Source of the DNA: Paraglaciecola polaris LMG 21857
Lineage (GTDB): Bacteria > Pseudomonadota > Gammaproteobacteria > Enterobacterales > Alteromonadaceae
NCBI RefSeq assembly: GCF_000315055.1
Contig: NZ_BAER01000129.1
Span: 1 to 41,599 of the forward strand
Direction of reading: 5' to 3'
Length of the DNA stretch: 41,599 bases
In this document: positions 18,453 through 28,446 of the stretch, piece after piece
How the letters are laid out: the number at the start of each line of letters is the position of its first letter
Position numbering within the stretch: the first letter of the stretch is position 1
Notes under the pieces: generated by a model
Told to the model about the DNA's origin: nothing
Seen by the model: the letters and a program-made list of their open reading frames with translations, nothing else
Databases searched by the model: none
Position numbers and translations under genes: made by a program

Positions 18453-18674
18453 TTAGATTTTTTCGATAGCTTGGTAACCTTCACTTTTCAGCTCGTTGTT
18501 TACACATTCAAGCAAAAATACATTTAGGTTTTGTCCGCCTGTGCCATCTTCTTCTGCAATATCATTACAATATTGCGTTAACTCTGCAATTAGCGCTGCA
18601 TCGGCAACTTCGCCTTCATCAGCAACTGCACCGAACATAGCCAGTGTTAAAACCAATCCCAGTAAAAATTTCAT
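18453..18674 (-). CDS. Small secreted hypothetical protein
   Basis: 73-residue protein that I do not recognise. It starts with a clear signal peptide (MKFLLGLVLTLAMFGAVA, cut before DEG), leaving a mature acidic peptide of about 55 residues with two cysteines that could form one disulfide. The start at 18674 is supported by a strong ribosome site (GAGGAA). It is a stand-alone gene with its own terminator. A periplasmic location is predicted; no function is claimed. Confidence 0.75.
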   Translation of the reverse strand: MKFLLGLVLTLAMFGAVADEGEVADAALIAELTQYCNDIAEEDGTGGQNLNVFLLECVNNELKSEGYQAIEKI

Positions 18675-19062
18675 AAATTCCTCACCAAAATAAGGATGCC
18701 TTACGGCGATATTGAAGTATTTTCTTGCAGCGAAAAAAGCCTGCAATCGGCGGATTTTTACGCCCAATTACAAACCTCGTCAAGCAAAATTTAACCGCAA
18801 TTTAAAAAATAATTCACACCTTGATTAACACACCCCCAAGACACAGTTTAAATCATTACTTTTCAAATACTTAACAACAAATTAAGAATGAAATATCGCG
18901 TGCCATTTAGTCGCCAATTAACGACATAATTTGACTCCTATGCAGCAAAACATGCCTGTTACCATCAAGTAACACTTTTTTGCTCTTAGGGTTGGAATAT
19001 AAGCGCATTTTTTCGCTGTATATCGGTATACTTTATTTAACAGTTCATTTTTCTAACTTTCG
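18675..19062. other. Intergenic region, divergent
   Basis: 388 AT-rich bases between the small secreted protein gene and the propeller gene. The frame upstream of 18674 stays open to 18767, but the ribosome site at the inner ATG makes that extension unlikely. A TATACT at 19027-19032 could be the -10 box for the right-hand gene, but I find no convincing -35. Nothing else seen. Confidence 0.5.
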
Positions 19063-20010
19063 ATGCTGACAAAAAAATCTCTTACTTTTCTAGCACTGGC
19101 AACAGTAACGGTTTTCTTAGCCGTTCAGGGCTACCGCGTTTGGTTACTCAATAGCGTTAAATTCATTAGCTTCGATAGCCGTTTGAAAGAAATTTCAGGT
19201 ATTGAATTTGATAAAAGACAGCGCTTATGGGCAATTAATGACGGCGGTGATGCACCGCGCTTATATCAACTTAACGACAAAGGCGACATTGTCCGTAGTA
19301 TCGAGATCACCAACGCCAAAAATTCGGACTGGGAGGATATGACCCAAGATTATTTTGGCCATTTTTTTATTGGCGACTTTGGCAACAATGATAACGATCG
19401 CGAATGGTTAACCATATACAAAATAGAAAACCCCATTGATATCAAGGGCGATACCACCACTGCTGAAATTATCAAATTTACTTATCCTAAATTTAAAGCT
19501 GTCAATGGTGAAAAACCTCGCAAGAATGTGCATTACGATGTTGAGGCGTTTATTTATTACAAACGCAACCTATACCTATTTACTAAAAATCGTACCAGCC
19601 CTTTTGATGGTAAGACACGCCTGTATCGCATAGGAGACCATGCCGCTAACTTTAATGCCGAATACATAGATGAGTTCTTAACTTGCACCATTATTAAAGA
19701 ATTATGTTGGGTTACCTCTGCAGCACTTAGCCCAGATCGTACCAAGCTTGTATTACTCGATTCAGAACGACTGTGGTTGTTTGAAAACTGGAAAGATGAC
19801 GATTTTTTTTCAGGGGACGCCTATCAAATTGATTTAGGAATAGTAACGCAAAAGGAAGCAGTAACCTTCGCGGCTGATAACAACACCATTATTTTCACCG
19901 ACGAAGTATTTAATGGCATCGGCGGCAATGGTTACAGCATACAGTTAGATAAGGCAGATAAAATTCCGATTAGAAAAAAATTCAAGAAACCCAGCAGAGC
20001 AAAGCCTTAA
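19063..20010 (+). CDS. Membrane-anchored beta-propeller-like protein
   Basis: 315-residue protein with an N-terminal membrane segment or uncleaved signal (about residues 6-28). The rest looks like a six- or seven-bladed propeller: repeated short beta stretches with motifs such as GIEFDKRQRLWAINDGGDA, DWEDMTQD, FFIGDFGNNDND and VEAFIYYKRNLYLF. The combination WAINDGGD...WEDMT...GDFGNND recalls a class of secreted propeller proteins that estimate or hydrolyse small ligands, but the function is unknown. It is monocistronic, with no hairpin seen after it. The call describes the fold; no activity is claimed. Confidence 0.7.
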   Translation: MLTKKSLTFLALATVTVFLAVQGYRVWLLNSVKFISFDSRLKEISGIEFDKRQRLWAINDGGDAPRLYQLNDKGDIVRSIEITNAKNSDWEDMTQDYFGHFFIGDFGNNDNDREWLTIYKIENPIDIKGDTTTAEIIKFTYPKFKAVNGEKPRKNVHYDVEAFIYYKRNLYLFTKNRTSPFDGKTRLYRIGDHAANFNAEYIDEFLTCTIIKELCWVTSAALSPDRTKLVLLDSERLWLFENWKDDDFFSGDAYQIDLGIVTQKEAVTFAADNNTIIFTDEVFNGIGGNGYSIQLDKADKIPIRKKFKKPSRAKP

Positions 20011-20096
20011 TTTTACTCACATAAATCCCCGCTCAAAGACTGAATGATAACTGACACAAAACGTTTTTTATCCCTCATCCTAGGAGGACAGAATCG

Positions 20097-20168
20097 TTGA
20101 TGTTTCGTGATACTTTCGGGACGTTTACCTCTCATAGTGTTGATGTATTAACAATAATCAATACTTAG
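20097..20168 (+). CDS. Possible leader peptide upstream of the spondin genes
   Basis: A perfect GGAGG (20083-20087) lies 9 bases before TTG-ATG (20097-20102). This opens a 23-codon frame (M)MFRDTFGTFTSHSVDVLTI... that ends with TAG at 20166-20168, 10 bases before the ATG of the first spondin gene and overlapping its ribosome site. This layout suggests a translated leader that could affect translation of the next gene. It could also be chance; there is no independent support. Confidence 0.3.
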   Translation: MMFRDTFGTFTSHSVDVLTIINT

Positions 20169-20178
20169 AGGAACTAAC

Positions 20179-20883
20179 ATGAAACCCATTAACATTTTAT
20201 CTGCCGCAGCTGTGCTGGCATTGACCAGTCAACAAAGTTTGGCAGCCGACATTACAGTTGAGGTTCAAAACTTAACCCACGGCTTATATTTCACGCCTAT
20301 CGCAGCGGTTGTGCATGCTCCAGATGTGAGCTTATTTGAAGTAGGTGAAGCCGCGAGCACTGAACTGCAAATGATGGCCGAAGGTGGCAGTATAGATGGT
20401 ATTACGACTGTGGCGAACGCGGCCAGTGCCGATATGATTTCAAACCCCGCAGGCGGATTGCTTGCTCCTACCATGAAAGCCTCAGGCGATTTAATGACGA
20501 CTGATGGCAACCTTATGTTGTCAGTCGTAGCTATGGTTCTGCCGTCAAACGATGGTTTTATGGGTCTAGATAATTGGGAGCTCCCCACTGAAGCTGGCAC
20601 CTATACGGTTTATTTAAATGCCTACGACGCCGGTACTGAAGCAAACGATGAACTGCGCGGTAGCGGTGCACCTGGTATGCCTGGTATGCCTGTTCCCCCT
20701 CCGCTTGATCCTTTGCTTGGCACAGGTGGTAGTGGTGTTGCAGGGGCTGATAGCAATGCAACGGTACATATTCACCGAGGTAACATAGGTGATGATTCGC
20801 TAACTGATGGCAAAAGTGACGTGAATAATACTGTACATCGCTGGTTGAACCCCGTAGCTAAAGTAACAGTGACCGTCAGATAA
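20179..20883 (+). CDS. Spondin-domain periplasmic/secreted protein
   Basis: 234-residue protein with a Sec signal peptide (about 1-22, ending LAA) and one spondin_N domain. The hallmarks are VQNLTHGLYFTPIAAVVH near the start, LPSNDGFMGLDNWELP in the middle and YDAGTEANDELRG. A Pro/Gly insertion (PGMPGMPVPPP) lies near 170-180 and the C-terminal strand is RWLNPVAKVTVTVR. Bacterial spondin proteins are exported and their role is mostly unknown. It has a good ribosome site (GAGGAAC) and is followed after 10 bases by a paralogue, so the two are co-transcribed. Confidence 0.88.
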   Translation: MKPINILSAAAVLALTSQQSLAADITVEVQNLTHGLYFTPIAAVVHAPDVSLFEVGEAASTELQMMAEGGSIDGITTVANAASADMISNPAGGLLAPTMKASGDLMTTDGNLMLSVVAMVLPSNDGFMGLDNWELPTEAGTYTVYLNAYDAGTEANDELRGSGAPGMPGMPVPPPLDPLLGTGGSGVAGADSNATVHIHRGNIGDDSLTDGKSDVNNTVHRWLNPVAKVTVTVR

Positions 20884-20893
20884 GGAGACTGTT

Positions 20894-21613
20894 ATGCCTA
20901 GTATCAAAAATTACCAAAAAGCCTTACTAATAGCGCTTCCACTGGCATTAAGTGCCTGTGGTGATGATGACACCAGAGAAGTCATTGTTGAAGTCGAAGT
21001 GCCTGCTCCGGTGCCTACACCCGTGGATGTAAGCTATGAAGTCACAGTCACCAATCTGACCAATGGCCAACCCGTTTCACCACCGGCTATTGTGCTTCAC
21101 ACCGAGGGGACGCTTTGGGCATTGGGTGAAGTGCCATCCGTTGCATTAGAACGCATTGCTGAAGAAGGGACATCCGATGAGTTTTTAACCTTAGGGACTG
21201 TGAGTGCCGGTGGTGACGGCCCTATTACTCCGGGCAATAACCAAACCATTAGCGTCACGATACAAGACATCACCAATGCCAAGCTGACTATTGCTGCTAT
21301 GTTAGGGAACACCAATGATACTTTCAGCGGTTTAAGTGCTTGGGATTTGTCACAACTGGAAGTGGGCGACAGCTGGACAACCAACAGCCCAGCCTATGAC
21401 GCCGGCACTGAAAAAAATACCGAAAGTGCTGAAACCGTACCTGGCCCTGCTACTGGTGGCGAAGGCTTCAATCCAACACGGGATGACACAGGGTTTATTT
21501 CGATGCACCCAGGTGTCGTCAGTGCCGACGATGGCTTAAGCACTTCCGCACTGACCGTTGATCATAAGTTCGATAACCCAGTGATACGGATAAAAATTAC
21601 GCGCACTGAATAA
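20894..21613 (+). CDS. Spondin-domain lipoprotein
   Basis: 239-residue lipoprotein: the signal ends in the lipobox LSAC, then GDDDTRE, a Pro/Val-rich tether (VEVPAPVPTPVD) and a spondin_N domain (VTVTNLTNGQPVSPPAIVLH, NTNDTFSGLSAW, YDAGTEKNTE, HPGV). The Asp at +3 after the lipid-modified Cys does not match the classical Asp+2 retention rule, so outer-membrane sorting is possible but unproven. It is a divergent paralogue of the preceding gene. It is followed by a strong terminator and then a two-component system. Confidence 0.88.
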   Translation: MPSIKNYQKALLIALPLALSACGDDDTREVIVEVEVPAPVPTPVDVSYEVTVTNLTNGQPVSPPAIVLHTEGTLWALGEVPSVALERIAEEGTSDEFLTLGTVSAGGDGPITPGNNQTISVTIQDITNAKLTIAAMLGNTNDTFSGLSAWDLSQLEVGDSWTTNSPAYDAGTEKNTESAETVPGPATGGEGFNPTRDDTGFISMHPGVVSADDGLSTSALTVDHKFDNPVIRIKITRTE

Positions 21614-21646
21614 TTAAAAAAACACATTGTTAATTCACACGTAAAT

Positions 21647-21683
21647 AAAAAGCGCTGGTCTTGTGAAAGATTAGCGCTTTTTT
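21647..21683 (+). terminator. Terminator after the spondin genes
   Basis: AAAAAGCGCT...AGCGCTTTTT, with an inner extension GGTCTT-GTGA-AAGATT, makes a long near-continuous stem ending in a T-run. It separates the spondin pair from the response regulator gene. It is fairly symmetrical, but no gene on the other strand needs it. Confidence 0.85.
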
Positions 21684-21717
21684 ATCGCTCTATATGTTTT
21701 TAAGTATTGGTGATCAC

Positions 21718-22437
21718 ATGACCGACAAAATCCTCATCGTGGAAGACGATTTCGACATAGCAAACCTGATGCGCGTAAATCTACTCGAGCTTGGTGTAGA
21801 AATTGATCACCAAGCAGACGGAAAAGTAGCCCTTGACCAAGCATTGCAGAATGAATACGCCATAATTATTTTGGATGTCATGTTACCCAGCATGAACGGA
21901 TTGGATATCTGTCGCAAAATTCGTGACGAACGCCCCATGCAAATCATCATTATGTTGACCTCAAAGAACTCTGAGACCGACCGAGTGTTAGGTCTAGAAT
22001 TAGGCGCTGACGACTACATGACCAAACCCTTCAGCGTCCGTGAATTACAAGCTAGAGTACGCTCCCAATTGCGTAAGGTTCATGTACTTCAACAAGCGCA
22101 AATTTCGTCACAGCCCGCTGACGCGGCATTAAACATCGGTATTTTAAACATAGATCAGAAGAACCATCAGGTCTTTTTGGCTGACCAAGAGCTGGTACTC
22201 ACCGCCACTGAATTTGAGCTACTGCACCATTTAGCTAGCCACCCGAGTCAGGTATTTAGCCGTAGTCAGTTGTTGGAGTCGGTGTGGGGTTATCATCACA
22301 GTGGTTATGAACACACAGTTAACTCCCACATTAATCGCCTAAGAGCCAAAGTTGAAAAGGATGCCACGTCACCCAAAATTATTCAGACCGTTTGGGGCGT
22401 AGGTTATAAATTTAATCCCCAGGGGGTAGCAACCTAA
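21718..22437 (+). CDS. OmpR-family response regulator
   Basis: 239-residue regulator. The receiver domain (about 4-118) has the acidic pair near 10-11, phosphoacceptor Asp53 (ILDVMLPSMNG), switch Thr (LTSKN) and Lys in TKPFS. A winged-helix domain follows (TATEFELLHHLASH, HTVNSHINRLRAKVE, IQTVWGVGYKF). I take the ATG at 21718 (MTDKILIVEDD) rather than 21694, because it gives a normal N-terminus. Its stop overlaps the kinase start (TAATG), so the pair is coupled. Target genes are unknown; the adjacent spondin genes are candidates by position only. Confidence 0.93.
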   Translation: MTDKILIVEDDFDIANLMRVNLLELGVEIDHQADGKVALDQALQNEYAIIILDVMLPSMNGLDICRKIRDERPMQIIIMLTSKNSETDRVLGLELGADDYMTKPFSVRELQARVRSQLRKVHVLQQAQISSQPADAALNIGILNIDQKNHQVFLADQELVLTATEFELLHHLASHPSQVFSRSQLLESVWGYHHSGYEHTVNSHINRLRAKVEKDATSPKIIQTVWGVGYKFNPQGVAT

Positions 22438-23936
22438 TGAGAATCTGCTTCTATCAACGCCTAGCAATCTCATTGGTTGCAGTGTTTATGCTGGTGATAA
22501 TTGCTTGTTTTTATTCAACCAATGAACTGCAAAAACTCACTCAACAAGAAGCACAGCAAAAACTGCATCTGGGTTTAGCTGAGCATCTGGTTAGTGATAA
22601 CCCCTTACTTAAAGAAGGCGTTTACGATTATGCAGCCCTAAGTAACCTCTTTCATACTTTGATGATTCTAGGCCCAAATTTCGAATTTTATTATTTAGAT
22701 CCCCAAGGGAAAATTCTCACTTACTCAGCCACACCCGGCAAAGTGAAAGCCACATCAGTCAACGTAGGCCCCATCAAGCAACTAATTGGTGATAATCAAA
22801 GCTTTCCCGTTGAGGGAGACGACCCAAGGCAGTTAGGCAGACACAAAATATTTTCTGCTGCTCCCGTTTATAACAACGAGCAATTACAGGGATATTTGTA
22901 CGTCATTATTGGCGGTGAGCGTTACGACTCGATACTGGCCAATCTGCAAAATAGTCAAAGCATGCGTGAAATCGCAATCTTTTTGGTAGTCGGTCTATTG
23001 CTGTTACTGATCGCGTTATTGGCCATGTTTAAATATTTCACTTCGCCGCTCAAGCGTTTAAGCGACGATATGGACAAGGTACGCGACGCAGATTTTCATC
23101 GTGATCAGCTACCTCGAGATCTCGCGCTGTGGAACAAAAACAGTTACAACGAAGTGGATCGTCTTGGCTGTGCGTTTACCGAAATGCTGGCTCACATCGA
23201 CAGTCAATTTGACCAACTAAGTAAAATTGATACCCAGCGCCGGGTGTTGTTGGCGGATTTATCCCATGATTTGCGTACCCCACTGGCGAGCCTACAAGGC
23301 TATATAGAAACACTGGCAATAAATGCCGATACCTTATCCGTTGAGGATCGTAAGCACTTTGTCGACATCTCTCTAAAAAACGCCAAAAATCTCAAACATC
23401 TTATTGATCAGATTTTCGAACTCGCCTATTTAGAAGGTGGTCAGGTCACACTGCATCAGGAGCCATTCCCCCTAGGCGACTTACTGCATGATGTTGCAGC
23501 CAAGTTTGCCCTTGACGCACAAGAGAAAAATATCGAAATAAGGGTCAGCCCCAATCATTTTGAATATCATGTATTTGCCGATATTGGAAAGTTAGAACGC
23601 GTTTTAACCAATCTGATCGCCAACGCCATTCGTCACACCCCTGAGTTCGGCAAGATTGATTTGGTCGTGGCAACCCACAATGAAAAGCTGCGGGTAGACA
23701 TTCGAGATACAGGAATAGGCATAAGCGATAAGGAAATCGCCTTTATTTTTGATGCACGTTACCAAGCCAACAATACTGAAAAAGATGCCTGTAGTCATGC
23801 TGGACTCGGCTTAGCCATATGCAGAAAGCTTATGGCGCTACTCAATTCAGACTTAAAAGTAGAAAGCCAATTAGGTAAAGGAACCTGCTTTAGCTTCGAG
23901 CTGACCCTAGTGAATAACAACCATTTGGCACATTAG
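22437..23936 (+). CDS. Sensor histidine kinase
   Basis: 499-residue inner-membrane sensor. Two membrane helices (about 8-27 and 178-198) enclose a periplasmic domain of about 150 residues. HAMP follows at about 199-255, HisKA with the H-box [21 protein letters not shown] (His277), and HATPase_c with the N box NLIANAIRHTP, DTGIGIS and the G box GLGLAICRKLM. It works with the response regulator it overlaps. The stimulus is unknown. No neighbouring gene other than the spondin pair suggests what it senses. Confidence 0.93.
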   Translation: MRICFYQRLAISLVAVFMLVIIACFYSTNELQKLTQQEAQQKLHLGLAEHLVSDNPLLKEGVYDYAALSNLFHTLMILGPNFEFYYLDPQGKILTYSATPGKVKATSVNVGPIKQLIGDNQSFPVEGDDPRQLGRHKIFSAAPVYNNEQLQGYLYVIIGGERYDSILANLQNSQSMREIAIFLVVGLLLLLIALLAMFKYFTSPLKRLSDDMDKVRDADFHRDQLPRDLALWNKNSYNEVDRLGCAFTEMLAHIDSQFDQLSKIDTQRRVLLADLSHDLRTPLASLQGYIETLAINADTLSVEDRKHFVDISLKNAKNLKHLIDQIFELAYLEGGQVTLHQEPFPLGDLLHDVAAKFALDAQEKNIEIRVSPNHFEYHVFADIGKLERVLTNLIANAIRHTPEFGKIDLVVATHNEKLRVDIRDTGIGISDKEIAFIFDARYQANNTEKDACSHAGLGLAICRKLMALLNSDLKVESQLGKGTCFSFELTLVNNNHLAH

Positions 23937-23991
23937 GGCAAGGGAACGATTTGCTATATGATATGCAGCTTGTTTCGTTTTAGAGCGTTTT

Positions 23992-24177
23992 ATGCTGCAT
24001 ACCCTGCTTATTGCCTGTGCATTAGTATTAATTATTGAAGGCATTGGCCCCATGTTATTTCCTAATAAATGGCGTTTATACCTGCAACAATTGGTAGAAC
24101 AGCCTGTAAATCAATTACGTAGCGTCGGCGGTGTACTCGTGACTATAGGCTTAGTGAGCTTGTTTTTCTTACTGTAG
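23992..24177 (+). CDS. DUF2065 family inner-membrane protein (YjeT-like)
   Basis: 61-residue protein with two hydrophobic helices (about 2-20 and 42-60) joined by a short basic linker (FPNKWRLYLQQL). The conserved EGIGPMLFP and the GxxxxxxG pattern in the second helix are typical of DUF2065. In E. coli the homologue yjeT lies between hflC and purA; here it also directly precedes purA, although hflKC are absent. Function unknown. It is a short gene but the family match and conserved neighbour make it convincing. Confidence 0.9.
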   Translation: MLHTLLIACALVLIIEGIGPMLFPNKWRLYLQQLVEQPVNQLRSVGGVLVTIGLVSLFFLL

Positions 24178-24255
24178 AAATTAAGCGAATTTTTATATTC
24201 AGCTAGCGCAGGAAATTTGATAGGATCCCCGCCTAATTTTCTGACACTTCTCTAA

Positions 24256-25557
<1,302 letters not shown>

Positions 25558-25577
25558 TCACCAATTGTTGTATCCTG

Positions 25578-25602
25578 AAAGCCGCTTTTAAGCGGCTTTT
25601 TT
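25578..25602 (+). terminator. Terminator of purA
   Basis: AAAGCCGCTT-TT-AAGCGGCTTTTTT forms a perfect 10-base stem with a T-run, 21 bases after the purA stop codon. Confidence 0.9.
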
Positions 25603-25623
25603 AATGCCCAAAGGAGAATCACC

Positions 25624-26043
25624 ATGTCCGTTATGCCTTTTCACTTAGCCATCCCAGTGACCAGCTTGGCGGCTAGTCGAGACTTTTACGCTGATCTACT
25701 CGGCTGCGAACAAGGCCGCTCATCTGAACACTGGATAGATTGGAATTTTTTCGGCCACCAATTAGTAACCCACTTAGTCGCGGCCATGCCCAATCAGCCA
25801 GCACCGAATAACGTCGATGATAAAGCAGTACCGGTGCCACATTTTGGTGTGGTGCTTAGCATGCAAGACTGGCAAGTATTAGCCCATCGATTACAAGCCG
25901 CAGAAATAGCATTTGTTATCGCGCCTTATGTGCGTTTCAAAGGCCAACCTGGCGAGCAAGCCACTATGTTCTTACTCGACCCTTGTGGTAACGCCCTTGA
26001 GTTCAAGGCGTTTAATGATATAGGTCAGCTTTTTGCCTGTTAG
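25624..26043 (+). CDS. VOC-fold (glyoxalase/dioxygenase-like) protein
   Basis: 139-residue protein of the vicinal-oxygen-chelate superfamily, one beta-alpha-beta-beta-beta module repeated twice. Likely metal ligands are His7 (PFHLAIPV), the His of PHFGVVL and the Glu of NALEFKAF. The reaction cannot be predicted from this fold. A strong ribosome site (AAGGAG) precedes the ATG. Its stop codon overlaps the stop of the opposite-strand YitT gene (TTAG at 26040-26043), so neither gene has a dedicated terminator. Confidence 0.87.
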   Translation: MSVMPFHLAIPVTSLAASRDFYADLLGCEQGRSSEHWIDWNFFGHQLVTHLVAAMPNQPAPNNVDDKAVPVPHFGVVLSMQDWQVLAHRLQAAEIAFVIAPYVRFKGQPGEQATMFLLDPCGNALEFKAFNDIGQLFAC

Positions 26044-26699
26044 TCCGTGATTTTGACGTCCTGGGGGGATTCAGAGGTTAACTCAGCCATCGTTTGGGCA
26101 TAGTTGCTGTGGTAACGACCAGGCTTATGATTCACAGCCAAAATAACATTGGTCGTCACCATACCCGCAAGTGAGATAGCCAACAGAATCGGGTTCATAA
26201 GAAATAACGCTCCGACGACAATCAGACTGTCCACCACCAGTTGAAACGTGCCAGCACGAATGCCGCGGCTACCCTGTAGATAAAAAGCCAGTATTCCCAG
26301 TCCGCCTAAACTCGACTTGTGTCTAAACAGTATCAACATACCCATACCAATCAGCATACCGCCCACAATGGCACCAAAGACAGGCTGAATGTCACTCAGG
26401 GAAATAAACAGATGCATGTTCTCCACCAGCAAAGACACCAATGTAATGGTCACAAAAGTATTAATGGTGAAGCGCCAACCCAGTTGTTTGACCGCGATAT
26501 AGTAAAACGGTACGTTAACCAAAAAGAACAACAAACCAAATTTTAACGCTACAAACTGGCTCAGCAGCAGCGCAATTCCAGCCGTACCGCCGATAAGTAA
26601 ACCCAAGGTTTTAAATATTGCTAGACCCAAACTAACAAAAACCGCACCGCTTAAAATCGCCAATACGTCTTCATAAAATCGATGAGTGGAGGAATGCAT
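26040..26699 (-). CDS. YitT family membrane protein
   Basis: 219-residue polytopic inner-membrane protein with about five hydrophobic helices, the YitT_membrane domain (DUF161). Helical stretches include VFVSLGLAIFKTLGLLIGGTAG, FGLLFFLVNVPFYYIAV and VVGALFLMNPILLAISLAG. The C-terminal DUF2179 domain present in many YitT proteins is absent, so this is the short form. Function unknown. It is monocistronic and its 3' end overlaps the VOC gene on the other strand. Confidence 0.85.
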   Translation of the reverse strand: MHSSTHRFYEDVLAILSGAVFVSLGLAIFKTLGLLIGGTAGIALLLSQFVALKFGLLFFLVNVPFYYIAVKQLGWRFTINTFVTITLVSLLVENMHLFISLSDIQPVFGAIVGGMLIGMGMLILFRHKSSLGGLGILAFYLQGSRGIRAGTFQLVVDSLIVVGALFLMNPILLAISLAGMVTTNVILAVNHKPGRYHSNYAQTMAELTSESPQDVKITD

Positions 26700-27075
26700 A
26701 CCTTTTTTGCTCCTAAATTAGCTAAATAAAAGGTGATCGCTGACGAGCCTCATATTGCGCACTATTTAAACAGTGCGATGTTTTCGAGGGGCGGCATTGT
26801 ACAGTAATAACACAGGCTTACCAGCCTTATAACATGACAAGTTAATCACATGTAAACAACTGATATTTAATGTAAAAACAGTCGAGTGACAGTAAATCGA
26901 ATAATAGCTAGCTGAGCGAAATCGATTATAAATCCGCCCTTTAAATTCAGTCTCAGTGACTAAAAATAAGTAGCAGAATAAATATATTTGTTTCTATTTT
27001 GCACTATGCGCGAATGCTGCTTGGCGATATGCTAGTAACCCACTTTTAAAGCCGTCTAAAGACTCAGGAGACCCA
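26700..27075. other. Intergenic region between YitT and aminotransferase genes
   Basis: 376 AT-rich bases upstream of both divergent genes. It contains one inverted repeat (CGCACT-ATTTAAAC-AGTGCG, 26758-26777) about 60 bases from the yitT start, which could be an operator. The right end carries the ribosome site CAGGAG for the GTG at 27076. No open frame or RNA gene seen. Confidence 0.5.
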
Positions 27076-28272
27076 GTGTCGATTTGTGTGCCACAAGGAA
27101 TTATTTCGCTAGATAACATTTTACCCGATGAACCCTTATTGATGATGGGAGCAGGCCCGGTTCCGATCCCGGCCAAAGTGGCAGCGGCGAACGGCATAGT
27201 GATCAATCACTTAGGTGACACCATGGCGCAAATAATCGAGCAAGTGAAAATCATGTCTCGTTATGTTTTTCAAACTGAGAATGGCCTGATCCTAGGGGTT
27301 GCTGGCCCAGGCTCAGCCGCCATGGAAATGGCCGTGGCCAACTTAGTGCGCCCCGGCGACAAAGTACTCAGTATCTGTAATGGTTTCTTCAGTAGCCGTT
27401 TAGCCGAAATGGCCGGGCGTTTACAAGCCGATGTGAGCAAAGTGGTTATTGAAGAGCGTCAAGCCGCCAGCGCTGAACTGATCGAGCAACATATTATTCG
27501 TACCCAGCCTAATGTACTGACCATAGTGCAAGGCGAAACGTCCAACACAGTGCACAACGCCGAGTTGGCGCAAATTTGTAAAGTTGCCAAGAAGTATGAC
27601 TGCATGGTCATTGTGGATGCCGTTTGTACACTGAGCACCATGGAACTCGCTATGGACGACTGGGGAATTGACGCCGTGATTACGGGCGGCCAAAAAGGTT
27701 TGTCGTGTATTCCTGGGGTATCTTTGGTGGGATTTTCTGAAAAGGCTTGGGCTTTTATTGAGTCTCGCACCGATCAACTACGCCATTGGTGCCTTGATGC
27801 CAAGCTGGCCCATCAATTTTGGTATAAAAAATCCTACCACTACACCGCGCCTGTGTCGGGCATATTAGCCATTCATGAAGCCTTACGCTTGGTATGTACC
27901 GAAACATTGCCACTGCGCTTCGCTCGTCACCAACGTTGTTCAAAGGCCTTGCAAGCCGCTGTCGAAGGCATGGGGTTAACCTTATATGTTGAGCCCAGCG
28001 CTCGCCTTAACTCAGTAGTAGGTATTCGTTTACCTGAAAGCATCATAGGCAAAGAATTGCTCAGCACTATGTCCAATCGCTACCGGGTGGAAATATCAGG
28101 CTCTTTTGGTCCCAATATTGTACGTATTGGCCAAATGGGCGAACAGTGCCGTACCCATAATTTATTTCGCACTATCCATGCTCTAGGATCCGCGTTTATC
28201 GACCTAGGCCACAAGTTAGATTTACCCTCTGGTATGGCCGCCTTAGAAAGCACCCTAGACGACCTGCGCTAG
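27076..28272 (+). CDS. Class V aminotransferase, alanine/serine-glyoxylate type
   Basis: 398-residue PLP enzyme. The N-terminus has the family signature LLMMGAGPVPIPAKV. The PLP site includes Asp181 (VIVDAVCTL) and the Schiff-base Lys207 (ITGGQKGLSCIPG). GPGSAAMEMAVANL and VQGETSNTVHN are also typical of the alanine-glyoxylate/serine-pyruvate/purine-catabolism PucG group. Which amino donor it uses cannot be told from sequence. The GTG start at 27076 has a strong ribosome site (CAGGAG). It is monocistronic. Confidence 0.9.
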   Translation: MSICVPQGIISLDNILPDEPLLMMGAGPVPIPAKVAAANGIVINHLGDTMAQIIEQVKIMSRYVFQTENGLILGVAGPGSAAMEMAVANLVRPGDKVLSICNGFFSSRLAEMAGRLQADVSKVVIEERQAASAELIEQHIIRTQPNVLTIVQGETSNTVHNAELAQICKVAKKYDCMVIVDAVCTLSTMELAMDDWGIDAVITGGQKGLSCIPGVSLVGFSEKAWAFIESRTDQLRHWCLDAKLAHQFWYKKSYHYTAPVSGILAIHEALRLVCTETLPLRFARHQRCSKALQAAVEGMGLTLYVEPSARLNSVVGIRLPESIIGKELLSTMSNRYRVEISGSFGPNIVRIGQMGEQCRTHNLFRTIHALGSAFIDLGHKLDLPSGMAALESTLDDLR

Positions 28273-28446
28273 TTTCTCATCTAACGTACAGGGCGATACA
28301 TTTTCGCTTTGTACGTACGCCGTACAATCTATGTTTCATTATTCATCTATGCTTATATTTATGTAGGGATAGTCATTAACTTGCTGTCACCGTGCTGTAT
28401 TTCCCTTCTGCTACAAAGGACTCATCAGAAACTAACGGAGAAGAGC

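Noticed and set aside
27421-27777. Minus-strand frames opposite the aminotransferase gene
   Set aside because: Shadows of a conserved PLP-enzyme gene; no signals of their own.
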